Assembly: GCF_001428665.1 (NCBI RefSeq)
Contig: NZ_LMIJ01000005.1
Location: 16,994-80,993, forward strand
DNA from: Acidovorax sp. Root219
GTDB lineage: Bacteria; Pseudomonadota; Gammaproteobacteria; Burkholderiales; Burkholderiaceae_C
Length of the DNA stretch: 64,000 nucleotides
Direction of reading: 5' to 3'
Of this stretch, positions 7,878 to 16,270 are shown piece after piece. Position numbers and translations under genes: made by a program. Numbering within the stretch: position 1 is the first letter of the stretch; every line of letters starts with the position of its first letter. The notes under the pieces were generated by a model that worked only from the letters and a program-made list of their open reading frames with translations, ran no database searches and was not told the DNA's origin.

Positions 7878-8378
7878 TTATTGGCCCACGGAGGGCGTGG
7901 CCGCAACGGGAAGACCCTCTGCATAGACGGCGGCCGGTATGCCCAGGAAGCTCGGACCACCGAGCGTGGCCCCCTCCAGCGAGCCGCCCTGGTTGAGCGC
8001 ATCGTTCACCGTGTTGAGCAAGGCGCTGCGGTCGGTGACCGTCTGGAACACAAGGCGCGGCCCGGTGTGGAACATGGCCTGGGCCGCCAGCACAGCGGCG
8101 ATGAAGACGGGTTCGCGTGCGAAGGGAAGGCTCACCCATTCGCCTGCAGCATCTTGCACTGCGAATTCGGTAGGCAGTTGCATTGTCTCGGCGCTTTTGA
8201 TGTGAGAGACCAGCACCAGCCCGAACCCTTCGGGCACCACGTCTATCAGCCGGCGCGCAAGCATGGCGTTTTCGCCCGCCAGGGCCAGCACCTGCGCCTC
8301 GATCTCGCCCGTGGACAGTTCAGGCTTGCCCAGGATGGCAATGGTCGATTGAACCAGGGCGGTGATGCGGTCGGTCAT
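7878..8378 (-). CDS. Conserved hypothetical cytoplasmic protein
   Basis: A 166-residue protein with no signal peptide or membrane segment and no motif I recognise. The N-terminal third is helical and amphipathic (MTDRITALVQSTIAILG). The middle has EGFGLVLVSHIKSAETM and a WVSLPFAREPVFIAAVL stretch, and the C terminus is rich in Gly, Ala and Pro. Codon use matches its neighbours. It lies between the diguanylate cyclase (gap 43 bp) and the MFS gene on the same strand, but nothing ties its role to either. Confidence 0.7.
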   Translation of the reverse strand: MTDRITALVQSTIAILGKPELSTGEIEAQVLALAGENAMLARRLIDVVPEGFGLVLVSHIKSAETMQLPTEFAVQDAAGEWVSLPFAREPVFIAAVLAAQAMFHTGPRLVFQTVTDRSALLNTVNDALNQGGSLEGATLGGPSFLGIPAAVYAEGLPVAATPSVGQ

Positions 8379-8476
8379 GGGGACGGGGGAATCGGCGGCT
8401 TGGTGGCAAGCAGCACGGATTGGCTGCACGCAAAAGCATACTGCAAGCCTGCAGGGCCGGCGCCCGCGCGTTGGCT

Positions 8477-9940
8477 CTACGCAGAGCGCGCAGAGGCTGC
8501 CTGGTGCAATCCGCCCGAAACCACCGCAATTCCCAGCGCCACCCCCACCAACACCGCCGCAGCCCCGAACGTGGCCTGCATACCCGCCGCCAACGCAGCG
8601 GGCTGCGCAGTGGCGATGCCCTGGCTGCCGGTACCCCACGTGAACACCGCACCCATGGCCGATGCACCGGTGACCAGGCCCAGGTTGCGCGACAGGTTGA
8701 GCAGGCCCGAAGTGACGCCGCGCTGCTGCGGCTGCAGCGCCGTGGCCGCCATCACCGCCGTGTTGTTGGCGGCCTGGAACAGTGCGTAGCCAGCGGTGAT
8801 GACGGCCAGCGCTGCCACATAGCCGAGCACGCCCGAAGCCGGCCACACCGCCGGCATCAGCGCCAGCGCAGCCGAGCCCGCCGCCATGGCGATGAGCCCG
8901 GCCACGGTGGTGCGCTGGGTGCCCAGGCGGTCCACCATGCGGCCGGCGGGCACGCCGGCCAGGGCCGACACCAGCGGCCCGCACGACATGGCCAGGCCCA
9001 CCTGCGCCGCACCCAGCCCCAGCGCGCCCGACAGGTAGAACGGGCCCACCACCAGCGTGGCCATGACCACGGTGGTGACCAGCGCGCCCATGGCAAAGCC
9101 GGCGCCCAGTGCAGGGCCCTTGAACAGCGCCAGGGGCACCAGCGGCGCGGCGCCACCTGCGCGGCCCGCTGCCCGGTGCTCCACCCCCACGAACAGGGCC
9201 AGGCCTGCGCCAGCGCACACCAGCAGCGCTGCATTCAACGTGCCGAAGCTGCCATGCCCCAGCGTCATGGCCAGCGCATAGGCGGCCAGTGTGGCCGCAA
9301 GCAGCACCGTGCCGGCGATGTCGAAGCGCGGGCGCTGTGTGGCGGCCCGCTCGCGGTCCGCCGGCAGGTAGCGGCGTGCCAGCCACATCGCGGCCCCGCC
9401 CAGCGGCAGGTTGATGAAGAACAGCGCTGGCCAGCCCCAGCCCGCGATCAGCACCCCGCCCAGTGTGGGCCCCAGCGCCGTGCCCACGGCCGACATGGTG
9501 CCCAGCAGGCCCATGGCGCTGCCGGTGCGCGCCTTGGGCACCGCGTCGGCCACCAGGGCCATGGCCAGCGCCATCATCACGGCGGCACCCAGGCCCTGCA
9601 CGGCGCGCGCGGCGATCAGCAGCCAGAGCGACGGCGCCAGGCCGCACAGCAGCGATGCCCCGGTGAACAAGGCAATGCCCGCCAGCAGCAAGCGCCTGCG
9701 GCCCAGCAGGTCGCCCAGGCGCCCCACGCTGACCACCACAGTGGTGATGGCCAGCAGGTAGGCCAGCACCACCCACTGCACCTGCTGAAAGCTGGCGCCA
9801 AAGGCCTGCGCCAGCGTGGGCAGACCCACGTTGGCGATGCTGGTGCCCAGCGAGGACAGCAGCATGGACAGCGACAAGCTGGCCAGCACACCGCGTTGCG
9901 CGGTGGGGGACGGGGTGCTTGGGGGGATGGTTTGGGTCAT
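8477..9940 (-). CDS. MFS drug-type exporter (DHA2-like, 14 membrane segments)
   Basis: This 487-residue integral membrane protein has the MFS landmarks: SSLGTSIANVGLPTLAQAF in the first helix, the loop motif GRLGDLLGRRRLLLAG, RAVQGLGAAVMM, and the motif-C-like GLLGTMSAVGTALGPTLGG typical of proton antiporters. Its length and hydrophobic pattern suit the 14-helix DHA2 group, which exports drugs or other small hydrophobic compounds. The start at 9940 is chosen because MTQTIPPS leads directly into the first helix. It is divergent from a LysR regulator (10062-10952) across 121 bp holding an inverted repeat, so that regulator probably controls it. Substrate unknown. Confidence 0.92.
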   Translation of the reverse strand: MTQTIPPSTPSPTAQRGVLASLSLSMLLSSLGTSIANVGLPTLAQAFGASFQQVQWVVLAYLLAITTVVVSVGRLGDLLGRRRLLLAGIALFTGASLLCGLAPSLWLLIAARAVQGLGAAVMMALAMALVADAVPKARTGSAMGLLGTMSAVGTALGPTLGGVLIAGWGWPALFFINLPLGGAAMWLARRYLPADRERAATQRPRFDIAGTVLLAATLAAYALAMTLGHGSFGTLNAALLVCAGAGLALFVGVEHRAAGRAGGAAPLVPLALFKGPALGAGFAMGALVTTVVMATLVVGPFYLSGALGLGAAQVGLAMSCGPLVSALAGVPAGRMVDRLGTQRTTVAGLIAMAAGSAALALMPAVWPASGVLGYVAALAVITAGYALFQAANNTAVMAATALQPQQRGVTSGLLNLSRNLGLVTGASAMGAVFTWGTGSQGIATAQPAALAAGMQATFGAAAVLVGVALGIAVVSGGLHQAASARSA

Positions 9941-10029
9941 GGTGCGGCTGCAGAATTCAGAGGGATGCACCGAGCGTAGGCGCCCATCAGAGATAGCGGA
10001 AGGCGCAGCATTTGCATTCAATCAGTGCA

Positions 10030-10049
10030 CCAGACGCCATGCCATCTGG
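10030..10049. promoter_or_regulatory. Inverted repeat in the MFS/LysR divergent promoter
   Basis: CCAGA and TCTGG flank ten bases, ending 12 bp before the LysR start codon and about 90 bp upstream of the MFS start. Size and place suit a LysR-type autoregulatory site, but 5 bp arms could occur by chance. Confidence 0.35.
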
Positions 10050-10061
10050 TATGTTCGGTGC

Positions 10062-10952
10062 GTGCCCCGCCCTGACCTGAACCTGCTCGTCACCCTGGAT
10101 GTGCTGCTGACCGAAGGCAATGTGGCGCGCGCCGCCAGGCGCCTGCACCTGAGCCCCTCGGCCATGAGCCGGGCGCTGGCGCGCCTGCGCGAGACCACGG
10201 GCGACCCACTGCTGGTGCGCGCCGGCCGCGGCCTGGTGCCCACGCCCCGGGCGCTGGAGCTGCGCGAGCGCGTGGGCCAGCTGGTGCACGACACCGAGGC
10301 CGTGCTGCGCCCTGCCCAGGCGCCCGACCTGGCGCAGCTCACACGCACCTTCACCCTGCGCACCAGCGATGGCTTTGCCGAGACCTTCGGCCCCGCGCTG
10401 ATCACCCGCGTGGCGGCCGAGGCGCCGGGCGTGCGCCTGCGCTTTGTGCAAAAGCCCGACAAGGACAGCACCCCGCTGCGCGATGGTGAGGTGGACCTGG
10501 AGACCGGCGTGCTCGGCCCCGCCATGGGCCCCGAGGTGCGGGTGCAGGCGCTGCTGCGCGACCGCTTCGTGGGCGTGGTGCGCGCGGGGCACCCGCTGAG
10601 CAAAGGCAAGGTGACGACGAAGCGCTACGTGGCCGGCCGGCACATCGCCGTGTCACGCCGCGGGCTGGAGCAAGGGCCCATCGAGCAGGTGATGGGCCCG
10701 CTGGGCCTGGCACGCGATATCGCCACCATCGTGAGCGGCTTTGCCACCGCGCTGGCGCTGGCCCGCGCCACCGATTTGATCGCTACCGTGCCCGAGCGCC
10801 ACACCGCAGGCCTGCGCGCAGGCCTGCACAGCTTTGCCCTGCCCGTGCCGGTGCCCGAGATCACCGTGTCACTGCTGTGGCACCCGCGCCTGCATGCCGA
10901 CCCGGCGCACCGCTGGCTGCGGGGGCTGGTGCTGCAGGTGTGCGCAGCGTAG
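10062..10952 (+). CDS. LysR-family transcriptional regulator
   Basis: A 296-residue regulator. It has an N-terminal winged helix-turn-helix (about 5-65; LLVTLDVLLTEGNVARAARRL, then LSPSAMSRALARLRE) and a substrate-binding-like effector domain (about 95-290). The start is the GTG at 10062, giving VPRPDLNLL; a nearby ATG at 10051 is out of frame. It is divergent from the MFS exporter gene and most likely regulates it in response to an exported compound. It ends 19 bp from the convergent aldo/keto reductase gene. Confidence 0.93.
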   Translation: MPRPDLNLLVTLDVLLTEGNVARAARRLHLSPSAMSRALARLRETTGDPLLVRAGRGLVPTPRALELRERVGQLVHDTEAVLRPAQAPDLAQLTRTFTLRTSDGFAETFGPALITRVAAEAPGVRLRFVQKPDKDSTPLRDGEVDLETGVLGPAMGPEVRVQALLRDRFVGVVRAGHPLSKGKVTTKRYVAGRHIAVSRRGLEQGPIEQVMGPLGLARDIATIVSGFATALALARATDLIATVPERHTAGLRAGLHSFALPVPVPEITVSLLWHPRLHADPAHRWLRGLVLQVCAA

Positions 10953-10971
10953 CAAGCTGGCGCGCTGCGGC

Positions 10972-12084
10972 TCAGGCACGCCAGGGCGCGACCGCATCCC
11001 CGCCCGACACCAGCTGCTGGCGCGCGGCCGGGGTGAACAGGTTGTAGAGCATGCGCGGCGGCGATGCGCTCACCTCGTCGAGCGCCGCGCGGTGCTCTGG
11101 GGACAGCACCACATCCAGCGCAGCAATGTTGTCGGCCACCTGCTCCACCCTGCTCACACCCATGAGGGTAGAGGTGATGCCGGGCCGCCCGGTGACCCAG
11201 GCCAGAGCCACGCGCGCGGGGGTCTGCCCGGCTTCGGCGGCCACGCGGCGCAGCACATCGACGATGGCCCAATTGCGCTCGGTGAAGAGGGAATCGCCGA
11301 ACGGGTTGGCGCCGTCCAGCCGCTTGTCGCCGGCCGGGCGCTCTTGGCCGGCTGCGGCCACTTCGCGCGGCAGGCCGCCTGCGCGGGGTGCGCCGGCCTC
11401 CACCGTAGACCGGTCGTACTTGCCTGCCAGAAAGCCGAAGGCCAGCGGGCTCCAGGGCACGATGCCCATGCCGAATTCGCCGGCCAGGGGCACATGCTCG
11501 TCTTCGATGTCGCGGTTGGCCAGCGAGTAGAAATACTGCAGGCCGATGGGCCGGGGCAGGCCCCGCACGGCGGCCAGCGTGGCCAGTTGAGCGGCGTACC
11601 AGGCTGGCGCGTTGGAGACGCCCCAGTAGCGCACCTTGCCGCTGCGCACCAGGGCGGCCATGGTCTCCAGCAGTTCCTCGGCCGGAGTGGCAGAGTCCCA
11701 CACATGCACCCAGTACAGGTCCACATGGTCGGTCTGCAGGCGGCGCAGCGAGGCGTGCAGTGCGGCATGCACATGCTTGGCGCCGTTGCCCCCGGCATGC
11801 GGCCCCTGCCCTGCCGAGAAGCCCGCCTTGGTGGCGATGACGATGCGCTCGCGCAGGCCGCGCTCGGCGATGAAGCCGCCCAGCATCTCCTCGCTGGCGC
11901 CGCTGGAGTACACGTCTGCCGTGTCCACGAAGTTGCCGCCGGCCTCCACATAGGCGTTGAACACAGCGCGCGAAGCGTCTTCGCCCGAGCCCCAGCGGGG
12001 CGCGCCAAAGGTCATGGTGCCCAGCGCCAGGGGGCTGACGGCCAGGCCCGAGCGGCCCAGCGTGCGGTAGTCGGTGAGAGACAT
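10972..12084 (-). CDS. Aldo/keto reductase
   Basis: A 370-residue NADPH-dependent oxidoreductase of the TIM-barrel aldo/keto reductase superfamily. The family residues are visible: Asp and Tyr in NFVDTADVYSSG, Lys in ATKAGF and His in DLYWVHVWD, forming the catalytic tetrad. GVSNAPAWY and the C-terminal ITSTLMGVSRVEQVADN region bind cofactor. It reduces aldehydes or ketones; the substrate is not predictable. It is divergent from a TetR gene, and an inverted repeat starting 7 bp upstream of its start codon matches a second one at the TetR start codon, so the repressor very likely controls both. Confidence 0.94.
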   Translation of the reverse strand: MSLTDYRTLGRSGLAVSPLALGTMTFGAPRWGSGEDASRAVFNAYVEAGGNFVDTADVYSSGASEEMLGGFIAERGLRERIVIATKAGFSAGQGPHAGGNGAKHVHAALHASLRRLQTDHVDLYWVHVWDSATPAEELLETMAALVRSGKVRYWGVSNAPAWYAAQLATLAAVRGLPRPIGLQYFYSLANRDIEDEHVPLAGEFGMGIVPWSPLAFGFLAGKYDRSTVEAGAPRAGGLPREVAAAGQERPAGDKRLDGANPFGDSLFTERNWAIVDVLRRVAAEAGQTPARVALAWVTGRPGITSTLMGVSRVEQVADNIAALDVVLSPEHRAALDEVSASPPRMLYNLFTPAARQQLVSGGDAVAPWRA

Positions 12085-12091
12085 GGATTAA

Positions 12092-12113
12092 TTTCCTAGT
12101 GATTGATAGGAAA
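12092..12113. promoter_or_regulatory. TetR operator 1 (TTTCCTA-N8-TAGGAAA)
   Basis: Perfect 7 bp arms TTTCCTA and TAGGAAA around 8 bases, starting 7 bp upstream of the aldo/keto reductase start codon. It has the same layout as 12146-12167 and differs by one base per arm. Binding here would block the reductase promoter or ribosome-binding site region. Confidence 0.7.
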
Positions 12114-12145
12114 ATATAGCAGCCCTTGCCAAACGGGGCAATCGA

Positions 12146-12167
12146 TTTCATAGTGCACGCTATGAAA
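12146..12167. promoter_or_regulatory. TetR operator 2 (TTTCATA-N8-TATGAAA)
   Basis: Perfect 7 bp arms TTTCATA and TATGAAA around 8 bases. The right arm contains the TetR start codon at 12162. Together with operator 1, centred 54 bp away (about five helical turns), it indicates autorepression and co-repression of the divergent reductase. Confidence 0.7.
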
Positions 12168-12800
12168 ACCAAGGAACCCGCTGCCCACCGCCGCAAAGGC
12201 CGCCCCCTGTCGTTCGACCGGGACGTGGCGCTGAACCAGGCCATGCTGCTGTTCTGGCAGCACGGCTACGAGGCCACCTCACTCAACGACCTGACCACCG
12301 CGCTGGGGGTCACGCCGTCCAGCATCTACACGGTGTTTGGCGACAAGAAGGGGCTGTTTCTGGCGGCCGTGGGGCACTATGTGTCCGGCGGCCCGGTCAC
12401 CTCGCAGACCATCATCGACGGCGCGGCCTCGGCGCGCGACGCCGCCTGGGGCCTGCTGCAGGCGGCGGCCATCGGCTCCAGCGGGGCGGACACGCCCGCC
12501 GGCTGCCTGCTGGCCAGCTCGGCCATCAGTTGCTCGGACGCAGCCAGCGAGGTCAAGGAAACCCTGGCCGGCCTGCGCCGCGGCATCGAGGCCATGCTGG
12601 AGCAGCGCATCGCCCAGGCCATCGCCAGCGGCGAGCTGCCGCCCAGCGCCGACGCCGATGCCCTGGCCGGGCATGTGATGGCGGTGATACAGGGCATATC
12701 GACCCTGGCACGCGACGGCGCGCCGCGCGAGAAGCTGCTGCGCGTGGCCACCACGGCAATGCAGGCGTGGCCGGCTCGCGCGGGGGCTGAGGCGCGGTAA
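12162..12800 (+). CDS. TetR-family repressor
   Basis: A 212-residue regulator with a basic N-terminal tail (MKTKEPAAHRRKGRPL). The TetR helix-turn-helix follows (about 25-70; ALNQAMLLFWQHGYEATSLNDL, then GVTPSSIYTVFGDKKGLF), then an all-helical ligand and dimer domain. DTPAGCLLASSAISC resembles the YcdC/RutR-like and AcrR-like groups that respond to small reactive compounds. The start at 12162 lies inside a palindromic operator, so it probably represses itself and the divergent aldo/keto reductase. The inducer is likely a reductase substrate (inference). Confidence 0.93.
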   Translation: MKTKEPAAHRRKGRPLSFDRDVALNQAMLLFWQHGYEATSLNDLTTALGVTPSSIYTVFGDKKGLFLAAVGHYVSGGPVTSQTIIDGAASARDAAWGLLQAAAIGSSGADTPAGCLLASSAISCSDAASEVKETLAGLRRGIEAMLEQRIAQAIASGELPPSADADALAGHVMAVIQGISTLARDGAPREKLLRVATTAMQAWPARAGAEAR

Positions 12801-12906
12801 ATTCAGCCCGCTTTGCTCCGGGTGGGTGAGACAAAATGTCCAGCGCTATGTACCTTCAGGCTTGCTACGATCACTGCAATTAGTATCCAGTGATAGCGAG
12901 GAAAAG

Positions 12907-13032
12907 ATGGATTGGGTCCCTGTAGTCTTCATTGTGTTCAAGGTTCTCGTGTTCGGCACGGGCATGTTTTTCGCCATCAAATGGCATTACGACCAAGACA
13001 AGAAGAAGAAAAACGAAACCGGCGAACAGTGA
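12907..13032 (+). CDS. 41-residue single-pass membrane peptide
   Basis: A small protein with one hydrophobic helix (VPVVFIVFKVLVFGTGMFFAI) followed by a strongly charged tail rich in Lys (DQDKKKKNETGEQ). A good ribosome-binding site (AGGAAAAG) precedes the ATG at 12907. Its size and shape fit small membrane proteins that modulate larger complexes, but no partner is evident. Base composition is less GC-rich than its neighbours. Confidence 0.62.
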   Translation: MDWVPVVFIVFKVLVFGTGMFFAIKWHYDQDKKKKNETGEQ

Positions 13033-13112
13033 GCGTCAGGCCCGTGTTCTGTCCCGCCAAGAGATGCCGATCCCATCGATGCAAGGGCCAGGCGCCATGT
13101 GATGCGATGCCC

Positions 13113-13496
13113 TCAGGCCTTGATCACGGTGGCGTCGATCTCAACCAGTTGTCCCACGTACCCTAGTGCGGCAACACCGAGCAGTGTCGCTGGCGGAACC
13201 TGGCCACCAAACCAGCCTGCGACCGCTGACCATGCCGCAGAGAGACTTGCTTGGTCTCCGATCACGTACACGACCAATTGTCGAATGTCCTTGGCTTGAA
13301 ATTCGTGTACTGCGAGGAGCCGCTCCAGGTTGCGCAAGCACTGCAAGGCTTGTGCGCCCGGGTCCTGTGGGCCTACCAAGTGGCCATGGGAATCGAGAGG
13401 CACCTGGCCAGCCACAAACAGACGATCGCCGAGGCGATCCGCGTAGCGGTATTGCGGCGTGGCGCAGAGCCCTGCATTGAGTTCGGCTTCATTCAT
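13113..13496 (-). CDS. RidA/YjgF-family protein
   Basis: A 127-residue protein with the RidA fold signature: YADRLGDRLFVAGQVPLD near the N terminus, then ALQCLRNLERLLAVHEF and IRQLVVYVI. The catalytic Arg that RidA proper carries in its C-terminal part is not evident (the tail reads LGYVGQLVEIDATVI), so it is probably one of the Rid subfamilies without imine deaminase activity. It is one of three Rid-like proteins in the window (others at 33340-33732 and 44473-44856). Its start is close to a remnant of the intergenic repeat family (13516-13558). Confidence 0.86.
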   Translation of the reverse strand: MNEAELNAGLCATPQYRYADRLGDRLFVAGQVPLDSHGHLVGPQDPGAQALQCLRNLERLLAVHEFQAKDIRQLVVYVIGDQASLSAAWSAVAGWFGGQVPPATLLGVAALGYVGQLVEIDATVIKA

Positions 13497-13515
13497 CGGG
13501 TTTGGTCAAGTGGCC

Positions 13516-13558
13516 TGCGGCGAACAAAAATTCTTCTGGCGTTGTTGGTTAGCCGCTC
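13516..13558. repeat. Intergenic repeat family, internally deleted copy
   Basis: A 43 bp remnant holding the left end and right end (GTTAGCCGCTC) of the element seen complete at 22141-22250 and 37216-37336, with the centre missing. AACAAAAATTCTTCTGGCGT matches AACAAAACTCTTCTGGCGT of the 37216 copy. It lies between the RidA gene and the GreA-like gene. Confidence 0.6.
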
Positions 13559-14041
13559 TCAATAGACCCGCAGCACCTCGAACTGCTGTCGGGTTGGAGC
13601 CAACTGTATCGACACCTCATCACCCTCGCATTTGCCCAGCATGGCCCTGCCCAAAGGGGCTTCGCTGCTGATGACCTGAACGGGCTGCGCGCCGCTGAGC
13701 AGCTTCATGCTGCCCCCATCCGGGCCGAGAAAGAGCTGTTGCTGCCTGTCGTCGGAATCGACCAGGCAGACCATCGCGCCGAGCTGTATGCCTTGGCTGG
13801 CGTCGTAGGGGCGCGGGCGCCATTGGCGCCAATTGGCCATCGCCTGGCGGATGGCTTCGGCACGCCGGGCCTGGCCGGTGGCCAGGTAGGCGGCTTCGAG
13901 TCCCAGTGTGTCGTATTTGTTTTCGGCGATGTTTTCTTCGTGGGTCGCCGTTTCATGGGCCGCCCGCATTGCCTGTTCGGCTTGCAGCAGGTCTTGGGCG
14001 AGCCGTTGCAGCACCTGCTGCTGCAGCAAGAATTTATCCAT
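13559..14041 (-). CDS. GreA/GreB-family protein
   Basis: A 160-residue protein with the two-part Gre architecture. An N-terminal helical hairpin (about 1-75) carries acidic residues near its tip (THEENIAENKYDTLGLEA), and a C-terminal FKBP-like domain includes GAMVCLVD, SEAPLGRAMLG and GDEVSI. Gre factors enter the RNA polymerase secondary channel and stimulate cleavage of backtracked RNA. The domain order is normal but sequence is distant from housekeeping GreA, so it may be a Gre-like paralogue with an altered role. Confidence 0.85.
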   Translation of the reverse strand: MDKFLLQQQVLQRLAQDLLQAEQAMRAAHETATHEENIAENKYDTLGLEAAYLATGQARRAEAIRQAMANWRQWRPRPYDASQGIQLGAMVCLVDSDDRQQQLFLGPDGGSMKLLSGAQPVQVISSEAPLGRAMLGKCEGDEVSIQLAPTRQQFEVLRVY

Positions 14042-14059
14042 GGTGAAAAGTAGGCATCT

Positions 14060-14275
14060 TTAACAAGCGGATGGCAGGTCTTGATTGTGAAGGGCTTCAC
14101 CCGCGTTCGACGCTTCGCTCTGCATCTGCACGCGCCTGCTGTTACTGGAGCTCAGCTCCTTGGCGGCAGCGGCCGCGCGTTGGGCGGCTTCTACAGCAGT
14201 CGTCTTGTGCGACCCATTCTTGTAGATGGCGGCACCCATCGCCAGCACAAGCGCTGCCAGGACAACCACCAGCAC
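14060..14275 (-). CDS. Small protein with one membrane segment
   Basis: A 71-residue protein with an N-terminal hydrophobic helix (LVVVLAALVLAMGAAIY) and a mostly helical, Ala- and Ser-rich tail (AVEAAQRAAAAAKELSSS). I chose the GTG at 14275 because it has an AGGAG site 4 bases upstream and does not overlap the next gene. A longer frame could begin at a TTG at 14362 but would overlap the gene at 14301-14528 by 62 bp. No recognised family. Confidence 0.45.
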   Translation of the reverse strand: MLVVVLAALVLAMGAAIYKNGSHKTTAVEAAQRAAAAAKELSSSNSRRVQMQSEASNAGEALHNQDLPSAC

Positions 14276-14300
14276 GGCGCTCCTGGACGCCAAGCTCCGC

Positions 14301-14528
14301 TTACGCCCTGGCCTCAACTCCTGGATTCGAGCGAAGAACGCGGCCGTACACCGATGGAGCAAGCCACAAGGATACGGGCCCCAGGACGGCGAGCGATACC
14401 GCCACTGCGCCCAGGTACGAGTCTGTGAGGGTGCCTAGCAGCAGCACAATGGCCAATTCAACTGCGATACAGATGCATGCAGTCTGAAGTGCGGCAAGGA
14501 TTTTCTCTCGTCTGGCAATGGTCGTCAT
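14301..14528 (-). CDS. Small membrane protein (75 residues)
   Basis: The ATG at 14528 has a GAGGA ribosome-binding site. The protein has a basic N terminus (MTTIARREK) and two hydrophobic helices (about 15-35 and 40-62), a typical two-helix inner membrane peptide. It lies upstream of 14060-14275 on the same strand and may form an operon with it. Function unknown. Confidence 0.55.
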   Translation of the reverse strand: MTTIARREKILAALQTACICIAVELAIVLLLGTLTDSYLGAVAVSLAVLGPVSLWLAPSVYGRVLRSNPGVEARA

Positions 14529-14710
14529 CGTGCGGTCCTCAATGGTCCAGTATTGCAAACTTGCGGGAGGGGCATGGACACTCGACAGCGCCTGGCCACG
14601 ATATCCCAGCGCCTCAGTCTAGGCCGAGGGCCGGTGCAATTCAAGAGCGCTGTGCATTCCGTCGGTAAGCAGGCCAGCGCCTGACCAAAACACGCATGGC
14701 ACGCTGTGCT

Positions 14711-16270
14711 TTACAGCGCGTCCAGGTCCGCGCGCAGATGGCTGGCATGCCCACGCAATGCCTCCAGCTGTGGGCCCTGCATTTTCTGCAGCTGGCGGTA
14801 CACCATGCCCAGGCGGAAGTTGCTGCCCAGCGTGGCTTCGTTGCGGGCAAAGAAGTCCCAGTACAGGGCGTTGTAGGGGCAGGCGCGCTCGCCCACCTTC
14901 AGCTTCTTGTCGTAGTGGCAGCCCTTGCAGTAGTCGCCCATGCGGTCGATGTAGGCGGCACTGCTGACATAGGGTTTGGTGGCCAGCAGGCCGCCGTCAG
15001 CGAACTGGCTCATGCCCAGGGTGTTGGGCAGCTCCACCCACTCGAAGGCATCGATGTAGACCCCCAGGTACCAGCGGTGCACGGCGGCAGGGTCCAGCCC
15101 GGCCAGCAGGGCAAAGTTGCCGATGACCATGAGCCGCTGGATGTGGTGGGCGTAGGCACCGTCGAGCGATTGCCCCACGGCATGCTGCAGGCAGCGCATG
15201 CGGGTATCACCGCTCCAGAACCACTGCGGCAGCGGCGCGGTGTGGCCCAGGGCGTTGCGCTCGTCGTAGCCAGGCATGTGGGCCCAGTAGATGCCGCGCA
15301 CGTATTCGCGCCAGCCCAGGATCTGGCGGATGAAGCCCTCTACCGCCGCCAGCGGCGCGGTGCCGGCCTGCCATGCGGCCTGGGCGCGCTGCACCACCTC
15401 GCGCGGCTGCAGCATCTTGGTGTTGAGGGCAAACGACAGCAGGGAGTGGAACAGGTGCGGGCTGCGCGTGCTCATGGCGTCTTCGTACTCGCCAAAGTGC
15501 GGCAGGGTGGTGGCGATGAAGTGGTCGAGCCCGGCCAGGGCCTCGGCCCGGTTCAGCGGCCAGCGCAGCTGCCCGGCCTGCGGGTTGCCAAAGCTCTGCA
15601 CCCCGGCGGCCACGATGGTGGCCCACAGGGCGCTGTGGTCGTGCACAGGCCGCGCATCGGGCGGGGTGGCCGGGGTGCCGGGCCAAGGCTTGCGGTTGTC
15701 GTGGTCGTAGTTCCACTGGCCGCCCTCGGGCTCGCCGGCCTCGTCGATCAGCACGCCGTGCTGGTGGCGCATGCGGCGGTAGAAGTGCTCCATGAGCCAC
15801 TGCTTGCGGCCTGCAAACACCTCGGCCACCTCGCTGCGGGTGGTGTAGAAATGTTCGCTGCCCACGGCCTGTGTGGCAAAGGGCTGCTCTGCGCACCAGT
15901 GTCGCAACTGTTCGTCGAGCCGCCATTCGTCGGGGTGCTGGTACTCAAACCGCTGCGCGCCGTAGTGCGCCATGAGGGCGGCCAGGTTGCCGGGCACGGA
16001 CTGGCGGTTGCTGGCGTCGTCGATGGCCACGTAGCGCACGCGGTGCCCGGCGCTGCGCAGGTGCCGCGCCAGGTCGCGCATGGCGGCAAAGATGGCCAGG
16101 ATCTTCTGCGCATGGTGCAGCACGTAGTCGGTCTCTTGCCGCACCTCCATCAGCACATAGACCACGCCGGCATCGGGTGTTGCAAACCAGCTGTGCCCGG
16201 GGTTGAGCTGGTCGCCCAGCACCAGACGCAGGGTGTGGGCCGGCGCGGGCTCGCGGCCAGGGCGTGTCAT
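14711..16270 (-). CDS. FeS-type bacterial photolyase/cryptochrome (PhrB/CryB class)
   Basis: This 519-residue flavoprotein belongs to the FeS-BCP class, which repairs (6-4) photoproducts (PhrB) or senses light (CryB). It starts with LRLVLGDQLNPGHSWF, characteristic of the class. Four Cys sit at residues 359, 448, 451 and 464 (the last three in CKGC and ACPYN); their spacing of 89, 3 and 13 closely matches that of the known [4Fe-4S] ligands of PhrB. A C-terminal FAD domain holds WREYVRGIYWAHMPGY. The gene overlaps the DASH cryptochrome gene by 4 bp and is the last gene of the light cluster. Confidence 0.94.
   Translation of the reverse strand: MTRPGREPAPAHTLRLVLGDQLNPGHSWFATPDAGVVYVLMEVRQETDYVLHHAQKILAIFAAMRDLARHLRSAGHRVRYVAIDDASNRQSVPGNLAALMAHYGAQRFEYQHPDEWRLDEQLRHWCAEQPFATQAVGSEHFYTTRSEVAEVFAGRKQWLMEHFYRRMRHQHGVLIDEAGEPEGGQWNYDHDNRKPWPGTPATPPDARPVHDHSALWATIVAAGVQSFGNPQAGQLRWPLNRAEALAGLDHFIATTLPHFGEYEDAMSTRSPHLFHSLLSFALNTKMLQPREVVQRAQAAWQAGTAPLAAVEGFIRQILGWREYVRGIYWAHMPGYDERNALGHTAPLPQWFWSGDTRMRCLQHAVGQSLDGAYAHHIQRLMVIGNFALLAGLDPAAVHRWYLGVYIDAFEWVELPNTLGMSQFADGGLLATKPYVSSAAYIDRMGDYCKGCHYDKKLKVGERACPYNALYWDFFARNEATLGSNFRLGMVYRQLQKMQGPQLEALRGHASHLRADLDAL

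Noticed and set aside
8420..9979. Long open frame on the plus strand opposite the MFS gene
   Set aside because: It is antisense to a clear membrane transporter and is made of His-, Gln- and Arg-rich low-complexity sequence typical of GC-rich shadow frames.
10943..10969. CGCAGCG / CGCTGCG repeat between convergent LysR and aldo/keto reductase genes
   Set aside because: It might be a terminator, but the arms are 7 bp in very GC-rich DNA and there is no T-run, so it was left out of the features.
14276..14362. N-terminal extension of the small protein at 14060-14275
   Set aside because: It would start at TTG without a ribosome-binding site and overlap the upstream gene by 62 bp; the GTG at 14275 has a proper AGGAG.
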